From Eubacteriaceae bacterium CHKCI004 (GTDB taxonomy: Bacteria; Bacillota; Clostridia; Lachnospirales; Lachnospiraceae), in assembly GCA_900016875.1 (NCBI GenBank), contig FCNR01000028.1, forward strand, positions 62,001 through 126,000: 64,000 nucleotides of DNA, read 5' to 3'. This document shows, in pieces, positions 34,206 through 41,839 of this stretch. A program made the position numbers and the translations under genes. The notes below the pieces were generated by a model. The model had not been told where the DNA came from, made no database searches, and worked only from the letters and a program-made list of their open reading frames with translations. How positions within the stretch are numbered: the first letter of the stretch is position 1; the number at the start of each line of letters is the position of its first letter.

Positions 34206-36464
34206 CTATCTTTTGATGGGCGGGACGTCCGGATACTTCTTCTGAAGTTCCAGAAGCTTCTCGATGGAGATGGATTCTCCGGCCCGCCTTCCACAACGTG
34301 GACAGACGTCGTTAATGACTCCAGTATACCCGCAAACCGGGTCGCGGTCAACCGGGTGATTGATAGAACCGTAACCGACGCCCTGTTCTTTCATGTACCG
34401 GATAATGGATTCGAAGGCAGGAAGGTTACGGCTGGTATCGCCGTCAAGCTCCACATAGCTGATGTGACCGGCGTTGGTCAGCGCATGATATGGCGCTTCC
34501 AGCTCAATCTTCCGGTATGCCTTGATCGGATAATATACCGGTACGTGGAAAGAATTGGTGTAATACTCTCTGTCAGTGATGCCCGGCAGTTCTCCGTATT
34601 TTTTGCGGTCCATTTTTACAAAACGTCCGCTCAGCCCCTCGGCAGGGGTGGCAAGCAAGGTGAAATTAAGACCTGTCTTCTGGGACTCAGCGTCCAGTTT
34701 ATGACGCATGTGGCTGATGATGGCGAGCCCCAGTTTCTGTGCTTCTTCACTCTCGCCGTGATGTTTGCCGATGAGCGCCTTTAATGTCTCTGCAAGGCCG
34801 ATAAAACCGACGCTCAGTGTTCCGTGCTTCAGTACCTCGCCTATGGTGTCGTCAATGGACAGGTGCTCGGAATCAATCCAGATGCCCTGGGCCATCAGGA
34901 AAGGATAGTTGCGTACCTTTCTGGCCGCCTGAATCTTAAATCGATGCAGCAGCTGACGGATAACAAGATCCATCATATCATCAAGTTTCTGATAAAAAAC
35001 TTCGAGATCGCCGTGGGCTTCAATTCCCAGCCGGGGCAGGTTGATGGAAGTAAAACTTAAGTTACCCCGCCCGAAAGTAACCTGTCTGTCCGGGTCATGG
35101 ACGTTGCCGAGAACCCTGGTCCGGCAGCCCATGTAAGCGACTTCTGTATTAGGATCGCCTTCTTTGTAATAAGACAGGTTGAATGGCGCGTCAATGAAAC
35201 TGAAGTTCGGAAACAGGCGTTTGGCTGAAGTTTTGATGGCCAGCTGGAACAGATCGTAATTCGGGTCGCCCGGATTATAATTGACGCCTTCTTTTACTTT
35301 GAAGATCTGTACCGGGAAAATAGGGGTTTCTCCTGCTCCCAGACCATCTATGGTAGACTCCAGCAGGTTTCGGATGACCATGCGGCCTTCCGGCGAGGTG
35401 TCCGTCCCATAATTAATGGAAGAAAACGGAACCTGTGCTCCGGCTCTGGAATGCATGGTGTTCAGGTTGTGGATGAGCGACTGCATGGCCTGACGGGTCT
35501 GCTCTTCCGTATACTGCATGGCCTGTTCCATGCAGAAGCTATGCATTTCATCCAGATTTTCCTTGAGGCTGTCCTCCAGAGGAAGCTGGCGGAAGGCATC
35601 AAGGTAAGTCTGTTCCTGTCCCATCTTCAGAGGAAAGGTCACTGCATTTCTTAACACCTTTTCCAGGGTCTCAGCCTTCTGCCTGTCATAGCGCAGCCGA
35701 ACCTCCACGAAGGAGCGCAAAGCCTTGAAATATTCTTTCGTGTAGGTCTTGGATACGCCTTCTGCCATGGCGTAGTCAAAGTTCGGGAGACTCTGGCCGC
35801 CGTGCATCTCGTTCTGGTTGGCCTGAATGACGATACAGGCCAGCGCCGCATAAGTAATGATGGACTGGGGTTCACGCACATAACCGTGTCCGGTGGAAAA
35901 TCCGCTCTTGAACAGGCGGATCAGATCGATCTGGCAGCAGGTCTCCGTCAGCATATAAAAATCCATATCATGGATATGGATGTCTCCGTTGGTGTGGGCC
36001 GCTCCGATATCTTTCGGCAGCACGTAGTTGGTGATGAAATACTTGGAACCTTCCGAACCGTACCGGAGCATGGTCCCCATGGCAGTGTCGCCGTCGATGT
36101 TGGCGTTCTCCCGCTTAATATTCTCCGATTTGGCGCTGGAGTAGGTCAGACGCTCATAAATATTCATCAGGTCGAACTCGGTGCTGCGGATCTTGGCATG
36201 TTCCGCCCGGTACAAAATATAAGCCTTGGCGGTGGATGCGAAATCGTAGCGGATCAGCATGGCCTCCACAATATCCTGTATCTGCTCAACGGTGGGAACC
36301 TCCACATCTTCCACGGCATCGCAGACCTTCTGTGTCAGATAAGAAAGATCCGCGGGAGTCAGATGATCCTCGGAGGCAGTGCTGGCGCGATGGATCGCAT
36401 TCAAGATCTTGATGGAATCAAAAGGAACCAGGTCGCCGTTGCGCTTTTGAATCTGTTTTCCCAT
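34206..36464 (-). CDS. nrdD: Anaerobic ribonucleoside-triphosphate reductase, glycyl-radical segment missing
   Basis: Class III reductase that makes dNTPs without oxygen. About 752 residues from ATG 36464 (aaaggag upstream). Residues 1-90 are an ATP-cone (MGKQIQKRNGDLVPFDSIKI, GRSTASEDH-like region) that senses ATP/dATP. The barrel follows (HDMDFYMLTETCCQIDLIRL, NLSFTSINLPRLGIEA). The C-terminus has the zinc module CGYTGVINDVCPRCGR and then ends at VPPIKR, without the RxxGYL motif found in full-length homologues; that part is the next ORF. Probably regulated by NrdR. Confidence 0.92.
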   Translation of the reverse strand: MGKQIQKRNGDLVPFDSIKILNAIHRASTASEDHLTPADLSYLTQKVCDAVEDVEVPTVEQIQDIVEAMLIRYDFASTAKAYILYRAEHAKIRSTEFDLMNIYERLTYSSAKSENIKRENANIDGDTAMGTMLRYGSEGSKYFITNYVLPKDIGAAHTNGDIHIHDMDFYMLTETCCQIDLIRLFKSGFSTGHGYVREPQSIITYAALACIVIQANQNEMHGGQSLPNFDYAMAEGVSKTYTKEYFKALRSFVEVRLRYDRQKAETLEKVLRNAVTFPLKMGQEQTYLDAFRQLPLEDSLKENLDEMHSFCMEQAMQYTEEQTRQAMQSLIHNLNTMHSRAGAQVPFSSINYGTDTSPEGRMVIRNLLESTIDGLGAGETPIFPVQIFKVKEGVNYNPGDPNYDLFQLAIKTSAKRLFPNFSFIDAPFNLSYYKEGDPNTEVAYMGCRTRVLGNVHDPDRQVTFGRGNLSFTSINLPRLGIEAHGDLEVFYQKLDDMMDLVIRQLLHRFKIQAARKVRNYPFLMAQGIWIDSEHLSIDDTIGEVLKHGTLSVGFIGLAETLKALIGKHHGESEEAQKLGLAIISHMRHKLDAESQKTGLNFTLLATPAEGLSGRFVKMDRKKYGELPGITDREYYTNSFHVPVYYPIKAYRKIELEAPYHALTNAGHISYVELDGDTSRNLPAFESIIRYMKEQGVGYGSINHPVDRDPVCGYTGVINDVCPRCGRRAGESISIEKLLELQKKYPDVPPIKR

Positions 36465-36502
36465 AATATAGTAAAACTCCTTTAATATGTCATATAGACG
36501 AA

Positions 36503-36547
36503 ACACAATATATAGTAATTGCGATGAAAACAAACACTATATAGTGA
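36503..36547 (-). promoter_or_regulatory. Two NrdR boxes upstream of nrdD
   Basis: ACACAATATATAGTAA (36503-36518) and AAACACTATATAGTGA (36532-36547) match the NrdR consensus acaCwAtATaTwGtgt at 14 and 13 of 16 positions. Their centres are about 30 bp apart (near three helical turns), the usual paired arrangement. They lie just downstream of the predicted -10, suited to repression when dATP is plentiful. Confidence 0.8.
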
Positions 36548-36560
36548 GTTGCGTACCACA

Positions 36561-36589
36561 ATAGTATCACCGGACGAGGGTTTCGTCAA
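36561..36589 (-). promoter_or_regulatory. Promoter of nrdD cluster
   Basis: On the minus strand TTGACG (36589-36584), 17-bp spacer, TACTAT (36566-36561). The predicted start of transcription near 36554 is close to the first NrdR box. Confidence 0.7.
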
Positions 36590-36699
36590 CGGAAAATAGT
36601 TGTTGCATTTTCCGTAAAAAAGGGTAAGATATTATCAGACAATAAAAAACAGTTCTGACAATTGGCTGATTTGTTTATAAAGGGGGATATCCTGGAAAG

Positions 36700-36820
36700 T
36701 TATCCACATTTTCGGTAGAAGTGTGGAAAAGTCAAATGGACGAGGAAAACAGAGACTTATCAACAATAAAATAAAAAGTTATCCACATTATCCACAAAAT
36801 CCACAGGTGATTGTGGATAA
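36700..36820. promoter_or_regulatory. Cluster of DnaA boxes between nrdD and rpmG
   Basis: Four perfect TTATCCACA boxes in 121 bp: 36700-36708 (+), 36779-36787 (+), 36788-36796 (+) and 36812-36820 (-). One-mismatch copies lie at 36722-36730 (-) and near 36758 (TTATCAACA). dnaA, dnaN and rpmH are not nearby, so this is not the usual oriC setting; DnaA control of nrd transcription or a DnaA-titration site is more likely. This explains much of the 586-bp gene-free stretch 36465-37050. Confidence 0.8.
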
Positions 36821-36944
36821 TTTATGCACAACAAAAATAGACGGCTGTACATTTTATATATTTTTATAAAAAAGGAGAAATTTGAACGGCGGGAAGCAGG
36901 AGATGGAATATCATGCAGAATATAATCCCGCTGTAAAAAAGGGA

Positions 36945-36973
36945 TTGACTCCGGACGTACGGTATGGTATATT
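36945..36973 (+). promoter_or_regulatory. Promoter of rpmG-secE-nusG
   Basis: TTGACT (36945-36950), 17-bp spacer, TATATT (36968-36973), 77 bp before the rpmG start. Confidence 0.75.
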
Positions 36974-37050
36974 AAGCTGGCGATGGAATAGGTCTTTTTT
37001 TTATGCCTAAAAAAGACAAATGCATAATTAAAAAATTGGAGGTGGAAGTT

Positions 37051-37200
37051 GTGCGCGTGAAGATTACATTGGCATGTACAGAGTGCAAGCAGCGTAACTA
37101 CAATACTACGAAGGAGAAAAAGAATCATCCGGAAAGACTGGAAACCAGCAAGTATTGCAGATTCTGCAGGAAGCATACTGTTCATAAGGAAACAAAATAG
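37051..37200 (+). CDS. rpmG: 50S ribosomal protein L33
   Basis: 49 residues from GTG 37051, which follows aattggaggtggaagtt; the frame from 37003 would add a non-homologous lead. The sequence [20 protein letters not shown] plus [14 protein letters not shown] gives the two CxxC zinc pairs of the zinc-binding L33 form. It heads the secE-nusG group as in most Firmicutes. Confidence 0.93.
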   Translation: MRVKITLACTECKQRNYNTTKEKKNHPERLETSKYCRFCRKHTVHKETK

Positions 37201-37226
37201 TTGAACCGTTTATAAGGAGTGATGAC

Positions 37227-37424
37227 ATGAGCGATGAAAAAAAGAAAACAGGAATCCGTGGTTGGTTCCGTGGTCTTCAGTCCGAGTTTAAAAAGATCAC
37301 CTGGCCGGATAAGGACAGGCTGGTACGAGAAACAGCGACTGTCGCAGTGGTATCTGTAATCCTTGGTATCATCATTGCTACCCTGGATATGGTTCTTCAG
37401 TATGGAATTAATTTTCTTGTCTAG
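37227..37424 (+). CDS. secE: Preprotein translocase subunit SecE
   Basis: 65 residues: basic N-terminus with the conserved FRGLQSEFKKITWPDKDRLV amphipathic helix and one membrane segment (TVAVVSVILGIIIATLDMVL). Clamps SecY in the translocon. Position between rpmG and nusG is diagnostic. Confidence 0.93.
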   Translation: MSDEKKKTGIRGWFRGLQSEFKKITWPDKDRLVRETATVAVVSVILGIIIATLDMVLQYGINFLV

Positions 37425-37445
37425 CAAAAGGGTAAAGGTGAATAT

Positions 37446-37967
37446 ATGTCAGAATTGAACTGGTATGTGGTCCATACCTACTCAGGCTATGAAAATAAAG
37501 TAAAAGCGAATATTGAAAAGACAATTGAAAACAGAAAGCTGCAGGATCAGATATTCGAAGTCAGAGTTCCCCTTCAGGAAGTTGTAGAGATGAAGGGCGG
37601 AGTTAAGAAAAATGTTTCCAAAAAGATGTTTCCCGGATACGTTCTTGTAAACATGGTTATGAATGACGACACATGGTACGTCATCCGCAACACAAGAGGC
37701 GTTACAGGTTTCGTAGGCCCGGGATCTGAGCCTATCCCTCTGACGATGGCTGAGATGAGAAATCTGGGCATCGCTGAGACGGAAGAAGAGGTTGAGATCG
37801 ATGTGGAAGTCGGCGATCTGATCGAAGTGGTATCCGGCGCATGGGAAGGTCGTGTGAGCCAGGTTAAAGATATTAACATGGGCAAGCAGACCGTGACCAT
37901 CGAGGTGGATATGTTCGGTCGGGAGACTTCTGTAGAGATTGGATTTTTAGACGTAAAGAAATTATAA
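37446..37967 (+). CDS. nusG: Transcription elongation factor NusG
   Basis: 173 residues. NGN domain with WYVVHTYSGYENKVKANIEK and FPGYVLVNMVMNDDTWYVIR, then a KOW domain (GDLIEVVSGAWEGRVSQVKD). Binds RNA polymerase and links it to ribosomes or Rho. Confidence 0.95.
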   Translation: MSELNWYVVHTYSGYENKVKANIEKTIENRKLQDQIFEVRVPLQEVVEMKGGVKKNVSKKMFPGYVLVNMVMNDDTWYVIRNTRGVTGFVGPGSEPIPLTMAEMRNLGIAETEEEVEIDVEVGDLIEVVSGAWEGRVSQVKDINMGKQTVTIEVDMFGRETSVEIGFLDVKKL

Positions 37968-37984
37968 GATGTCTGAACAGGACA

Positions 37985-38012
37985 GTGGGAGGGAGATTCC
38001 CGCAATTACCAC
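37985..38012 (+). promoter_or_regulatory. L1-binding-site-like leader of rplK
   Basis: GTGGGAGGG at 37985-37993 and TACCAC ending 38012 can form a stem (GTGG with CCAC) around an asymmetric loop and an inner GGGA/TCCC stem. The pair GTGGGAGG ... ATACCAC is the core of the L1-binding helix of 23S rRNA, so L1 could bind here and shut off its own operon. Confidence 0.65.
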
Positions 38013-38030
38013 AATAGGAGGTTAGCTATC

Positions 38031-38456
38031 ATGGCGAAGAAAGTAACAGGTTATATTAAATTACAGATTCCGGCAGGCAAGGCAACTCCTGCACCGCCTG
38101 TAGGTCCGGCCTTAGGTCAGCACGGAGTAAATATCGTACAGTTTACGAAGGAGTTCAACGCAAGAACAGCAGATAAAGGCGATCTGATCATCCCTGTCGT
38201 AATCACGGTATATCAGGACAGAACATTCAGTTTCATTACAAAAACTCCACCGGCAGCAGTATTATTAAAGAAATACTGCAACATCAAATCCGGTTCCGGC
38301 GAACCAAACAGAACAAAAGTGGCATCTATCTCCAAAGATAAGATCAAAGAGATTGCCGAAATGAAAATGCCGGACTTAAATGCAGCTAGTATCGAAGCAG
38401 CTATGAGCATGATTGCAGGTACTGCAAGAAGCATGGGAATCACTGTTGAGGACTAA
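38031..38456 (+). CDS. rplK: 50S ribosomal protein L11
   Basis: 141 residues with the family core [20 protein letters not shown] and the C-terminal RNA-binding helix region ([30 protein letters not shown]). Part of the GTPase-associated centre. Start preceded by ataggaggttagctatc. Confidence 0.96.
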   Translation: MAKKVTGYIKLQIPAGKATPAPPVGPALGQHGVNIVQFTKEFNARTADKGDLIIPVVITVYQDRTFSFITKTPPAAVLLKKYCNIKSGSGEPNRTKVASISKDKIKEIAEMKMPDLNAASIEAAMSMIAGTARSMGITVED

Positions 38457-38486
38457 TTGTAATTTTGAAGGATTTAATTTGACGAA

Positions 38487-38514
38487 GTGGGAGGGTCGCT
38501 CCCGATAATACCAC
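38487..38514 (+). promoter_or_regulatory. Second L1-binding-site-like leader, before rplA
   Basis: GTGGGAGGG (38487-38495), CTCCC and GATAATACCAC (ending 38514) repeat the architecture found before rplK, directly before the aggagg of rplA. Two copies in one operon suggest that each cistron can be controlled separately. Confidence 0.65.
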
Positions 38515-38531
38515 AGGAGGTTATTTTTAAA

Positions 38532-39224
38532 ATGAAAAAAGGTAAGAGATATCAGGAAGCTGCAAAGCTCAGAGATAAAACCAATTTATACGAAGCACCG
38601 GAAGCTATCGCCATCGTAAAAAAAGCAGCCAGTGCAAAATTTGACGAGACAATCGAAGCTCACTTAAAGATGGGTCTTGACGGACGTCACGCAGACCAGC
38701 AGATTCGTGGTGCGGTTGTACTGCCTCACGGAACTGGTAAAAAAGTTCGTGTCCTTGTTTTCGCAAAAGGCGACAAGGCAGAGGAAGCTGCAGCAGCAGG
38801 CGCAGAATTCGTAGGAGCAGAGGAGTTAATTCCGAAGATCCAGAACGAAGGATGGCTTGAGTTTGACAAAGTTGTTGCAACACCGAACATGATGAGCGTA
38901 GTAGGACGTCTGGGACGTATCCTCGGACCGAAAGGCTTAATGCCTAACCCGAAAGCCGGCACCGTAACCATGGACGTAGGCAAAGCCGTTCAGGAATTAA
39001 AAGCCGGTAAGATTGAGTACAGATTGGATAAGACCAACATCGTTCACGTGCCAATCGGAAAAGCTTCTTTCACAGAGGAGCAGTTAAACGAAAACTTCCA
39101 GACATTAATAGATGCAATCAACAAAGCAAAACCAGCGGCAGCAAAAGGACAGTACATCAGAAGTGCTACTATTGCTTCCACCATGGGCCCTGGCGTTAAG
39201 CTGAACACTGCAAGATTAGTATAA
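38532..39224 (+). CDS. rplA: 50S ribosomal protein L1
   Basis: 230 residues from ATG 38532 ([20 protein letters not shown]). Contains the L1 stalk features [40 protein letters not shown] and [14 protein letters not shown]-like [19 protein letters not shown]. Binds 23S rRNA and, in many bacteria, its own mRNA. Confidence 0.96.
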   Translation: MKKGKRYQEAAKLRDKTNLYEAPEAIAIVKKAASAKFDETIEAHLKMGLDGRHADQQIRGAVVLPHGTGKKVRVLVFAKGDKAEEAAAAGAEFVGAEELIPKIQNEGWLEFDKVVATPNMMSVVGRLGRILGPKGLMPNPKAGTVTMDVGKAVQELKAGKIEYRLDKTNIVHVPIGKASFTEEQLNENFQTLIDAINKAKPAAAKGQYIRSATIASTMGPGVKLNTARLV

Positions 39225-39260
39225 TAACTTTTCAGAACAGCGATTGCAAAGAAAACACAA

Positions 39261-39315
39261 CGGACAATTCTCACGACCGCAGACGCGGCCGCGGGGGTTG
39301 TCCGTTTTTTCTTTT
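39261..39315 (+). terminator. Terminator after rplA
   Basis: CGGACAA (39261-39267) pairs with TTGTCCG (39298-39304) around a GC-rich loop that can fold further, followed by six T. It ends the nusG-rplKA unit before rplJ, which is 18 kb away here. Confidence 0.8.
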
Positions 39316-39468
39316 TGCTTTCAGGATTTCCGGCAAGAAAAAGTCAAAGACTCAAAGATTCAAAATAGCGCATTCTCATTCTAAGGGAATTGATTAATTT
39401 ATATAGGAAGAGTATAATGAATATATTACGGAGAGGGGCAGGACGACCGGATGGGGAAAGGAGAAATT

Positions 39469-39624
39469 ATGGAAGATATGGGCATGACTGATTTACAGTT
39501 TAAGAGCTGGTTAAGGCAGATTATACGCCGATTGGAAGAAGCAGAAAGTGAAGACAGTAAAGAAAAAACGGATATAAAACTGGATGAGTTATTGAAAGAT
39601 TTGAGAGAAGATTTACAGGGATGA
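39469..39624 (+). CDS. Small conserved protein of unknown function
   Basis: 51 residues from ATG 39469 with ggaaaggagaaatt upstream. The sequence MTDLQFKSWLRQIIRRLEEA followed by an acidic/Lys helix resembles short proteins often seen in clostridial mobile or accessory regions. It lies at the left edge of the heme island. No function known. Confidence 0.5.
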   Translation: MEDMGMTDLQFKSWLRQIIRRLEEAESEDSKEKTDIKLDELLKDLREDLQG

Positions 39625-39704
39625 TAACTTCTTACAACAGGAACAGCAGAGAGGGCGGACCTGCCGCCGCTCTCCGCATAAAAAGAATACCATAATATGA
39701 TGAG

Positions 39705-39768
39705 GGCGTCAAAAGGTATTTTGACGCCTATGATACACGGGTTGCTATGTGCTGACGCTTGTATCATA
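39705..39768. repeat. Two adjacent perfect inverted repeats
   Basis: GGCGTCAAAA (39705-39714) with TTTTGACGCC (39719-39728), immediately followed by TATGATACA (39729-39737) with TGTATCATA (39760-39768). No coding sequence overlaps. They may be an RNA fold or a remnant of a mobile element end. With the terminator and promoter listed next they make up the gene-free stretch 39625-40118. Confidence 0.5.
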
Positions 39769-39799
39769 ATATATTTCTGATTACAATAATAATTTGAGA

Positions 39800-39848
39800 A
39801 GGCCTTATCGTCTGTGCTTCAGGGTACAGAGATAAGGCCTCTTTTTTG
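39800..39848 (+). terminator. Intrinsic terminator
   Basis: AGGCCTTATC (39800-39809) pairs with GATAAGGCCT (39831-39840), followed by CTTTTTT. It insulates the heme locus from upstream transcription. Confidence 0.85.
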
Positions 39849-40006
39849 CTTTTTATACGATTTTTCTTGCTGACGGGGACTTTTTAAGATAATAAGCCCG
39901 TCCGGAGCCTAATTGATAAATAATGATTATTTAGAGAAAAGTGGTATAAATAAAGGCTGTGACGGGCACGAAAACCGTGCGCAGGATGCACGATCGAAAA
40001 AACTAT

Positions 40007-40062
40007 TTGACGCTTACAGAGAATCGTGATAAGAATGTGACATAAGGTAGTTGCAACTAACC
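40007..40062 (+). promoter_or_regulatory. Promoter with palindromic operator of heme locus
   Basis: TTGACG (40007-40012), 17-bp spacer, extended -10 TGATAAGAA (TAAGAA 40030-40035). Just past the predicted start lies a perfect 12-bp palindrome TAGTTGCAACTA (40048-40059) inside a longer imperfect one, GGTAGTTGCAACTAACC (40046-40062). The right half, CTAACCTAA, equals a DtxR/IdeR half-site. The locus encodes a DtxR-like regulator, so iron-dependent repression here is plausible. Confidence 0.55.
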
Positions 40063-40118
40063 TAAAATAGAAGCAGTAAAATAATGATATTTTTATACAT
40101 TTAAGAGGAGGAGAATCG

Positions 40119-40202
40119 ATGATAATAAGCAAATTAAAGAAACTGACGGCGATAACGGCTCAAGATTTTGATAAATTGCAAAGAGGAGGACGAATGATAT
40201 GA
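40119..40202 (+). CDS. Short leader ORF coupled to the Shr-like gene
   Basis: 27 codons (MIISKLKKLTAITAQDFDKL ...) with a very strong aagaggaggagaatcg site. Its 3' part contains the aagaggagg site of the next gene, and its stop overlaps that ATG (40199). It may be a translated leader that sets expression of the surface protein by coupling, or a genuine small peptide. Confidence 0.45.
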   Translation: MIISKLKKLTAITAQDFDKLQRGGRMI

Positions 40203-41839
40203 AGTACATCGGGAAAGTCTTATTAAGCTTCCTGCTGGTTGTTTCCGTACTTCTTGGTTCCAATCCTTTCTATGCGAGCGCGCAGGCCGGCGATGACGCC
40301 GGTCTGTCTGCTTCTGATACGGAAACATCTTTCAGTAATCCAATCAATCTTTCAAAAGGACAATATCGAATTAAACTTAACTTTCTGAACAGAAAAAAAG
40401 GAGAATACTCGCCGTATAGTGAAAGCACTGGTTATACTTTATCTACTTATGGACTGCTGACAGTTGACAATGAAAAAAGCACTTTAAAAATAAAAAAATA
40501 CGGATATTCAGGAAGCTACACAAGTCTTTTTTTGAAAAGTGAAAAAGCAGCAGATATCGCAGCAGAAGTAACTGATAAAAATGGAAAACCACGCTTTCCA
40601 AAGTTTGCAGCAGATGAAAATTGGGAAGACTATAGTAGCCAACAAAGATATTTTACTGAACTATATTCATCAAATGACTTTTATGATGGAACGGAAGGGC
40701 TGCTTGTAGAAGAAGATCTAGAAAGAAACGCTGCATATTTCACAGTTCCGGTGGATTTGGATTATGGGTGTCTGGGATATTTTTCGTGGAACACTGCTGG
40801 CTATCTGGAAAGTTATTATATTGTGCCTGAAGTGAAAACAGCAGTGTCCCTGGATGAGTTAGAAGGGGCAAAACAAAATGAGACGATGGGCTATCAATAT
40901 ACAGATGATAATCCTGTGATGTCTGCCGAAGGAAATGGGGGAAATATGAAGCAAAATACACGTAGTACAATTGAAGATTATGATGTATTTAATTCTAAAG
41001 CCTCAATTATCAAACGGGATGAAAATGGTCTGACTGCTTCATTTAACATTAATGAACGTTTTGTGGGAAGTAAGGATAAAGCAGTAGAGAAAGTAATGAT
41101 TTCTCCTACGGATACAAGTGAAGCGGAGAATCCGTATCGTTGGGGTCGGACAAATCGAACCTATGTACAATGGTCGGAAATTCCAATTGAAAATGGTTCT
41201 TTTACTCTCAGTTTTAGCGAAGAAGAAATAATTTTTGGAAAGGAATTGATGGTCAAGAGAAATGTAACTGGAAATAATAATTGCTGGTATATGACCATGA
41301 TTCCGCTGGTAGAGGAGTTAAAAATTATCGATATCACTGATGAGGACAGCGGAGTTACTTTCCGATATTCTAATCATTTTCTTGCAGAGGACAATGTTCG
41401 GCTGGAAGCAAAGAAAATAACAGAGGAGACGGAAATTCCGGAAGGATTAAAAGAGTCTTATTATGATAATGAACAGATTGATACGAGTACTCTGGAATTA
41501 TATAAGATAATGGTGACTTATGCTGACGGAACTCCGATTCCACAATATATGTGGGCACGGATGAGTTATATGTTTTTATTCCCACGTTCTGAAACAATGG
41601 TTGGAGAGAGACGCACAGTGAATTTGTATCAGGAGCAAAGTGGATGGGCAGATGACGATTATATTCGTTCTGTGACGTTAGAGGCGGAAGAGCTTGAAGA
41701 TAGCAGCATACGTCCATGGGTATTCAGCCATATGGCAGAGCCTTCTATTGATGATCTGATCCCCTGTCTTATTTGGCACAATCGAGAAATTATTCAACGG
41801 AAACTTATGGCATCGTATTTGCAACACAAAACACCATAG
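40199..41839 (+). CDS. Shr-like heme-acquisition surface protein, N-terminal part (frameshifted)
   Basis: Secreted: signal peptide residues 1-30 (LLSFLLVVSVLLGS, cut near YASAQA). The rest is a series of beta-rich modules (INLSKGQYRIKLNFLNRKKG; GLTASFNINERFVGSKDKAV; YKIMVTYADGTPIPQYMWAR) that may bind host hemoproteins. The frame ends with an unrelated tail (LIWHNREIIQRKL) after passing CCCC at 41761-41764, whereas the downstream frame continues smoothly as PLSYLAQSRNYSTETYGIVF. One missing C would explain this, making 40199-44031 one gene of about 1277 residues. Real mutation, phase variation and sequencing error are all possible. Confidence 0.7.
   Translation: MKYIGKVLLSFLLVVSVLLGSNPFYASAQAGDDAGLSASDTETSFSNPINLSKGQYRIKLNFLNRKKGEYSPYSESTGYTLSTYGLLTVDNEKSTLKIKKYGYSGSYTSLFLKSEKAADIAAEVTDKNGKPRFPKFAADENWEDYSSQQRYFTELYSSNDFYDGTEGLLVEEDLERNAAYFTVPVDLDYGCLGYFSWNTAGYLESYYIVPEVKTAVSLDELEGAKQNETMGYQYTDDNPVMSAEGNGGNMKQNTRSTIEDYDVFNSKASIIKRDENGLTASFNINERFVGSKDKAVEKVMISPTDTSEAENPYRWGRTNRTYVQWSEIPIENGSFTLSFSEEEIIFGKELMVKRNVTGNNNCWYMTMIPLVEELKIIDITDEDSGVTFRYSNHFLAEDNVRLEAKKITEETEIPEGLKESYYDNEQIDTSTLELYKIMVTYADGTPIPQYMWARMSYMFLFPRSETMVGERRTVNLYQEQSGWADDDYIRSVTLEAEELEDSSIRPWVFSHMAEPSIDDLIPCLIWHNREIIQRKLMASYLQHKTP

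Noticed and set aside
36700-36820. DnaA boxes as the chromosomal origin
   Set aside because: No dnaA, dnaN or rpmH nearby and no clear unwinding element; kept as a regulatory or titration cluster instead.
36760-37185. 141-codon minus-strand frame over rpmG
   Set aside because: Antisense to the DnaA boxes and L33 gene, low-complexity Phe/Leu translation, no ribosome site.
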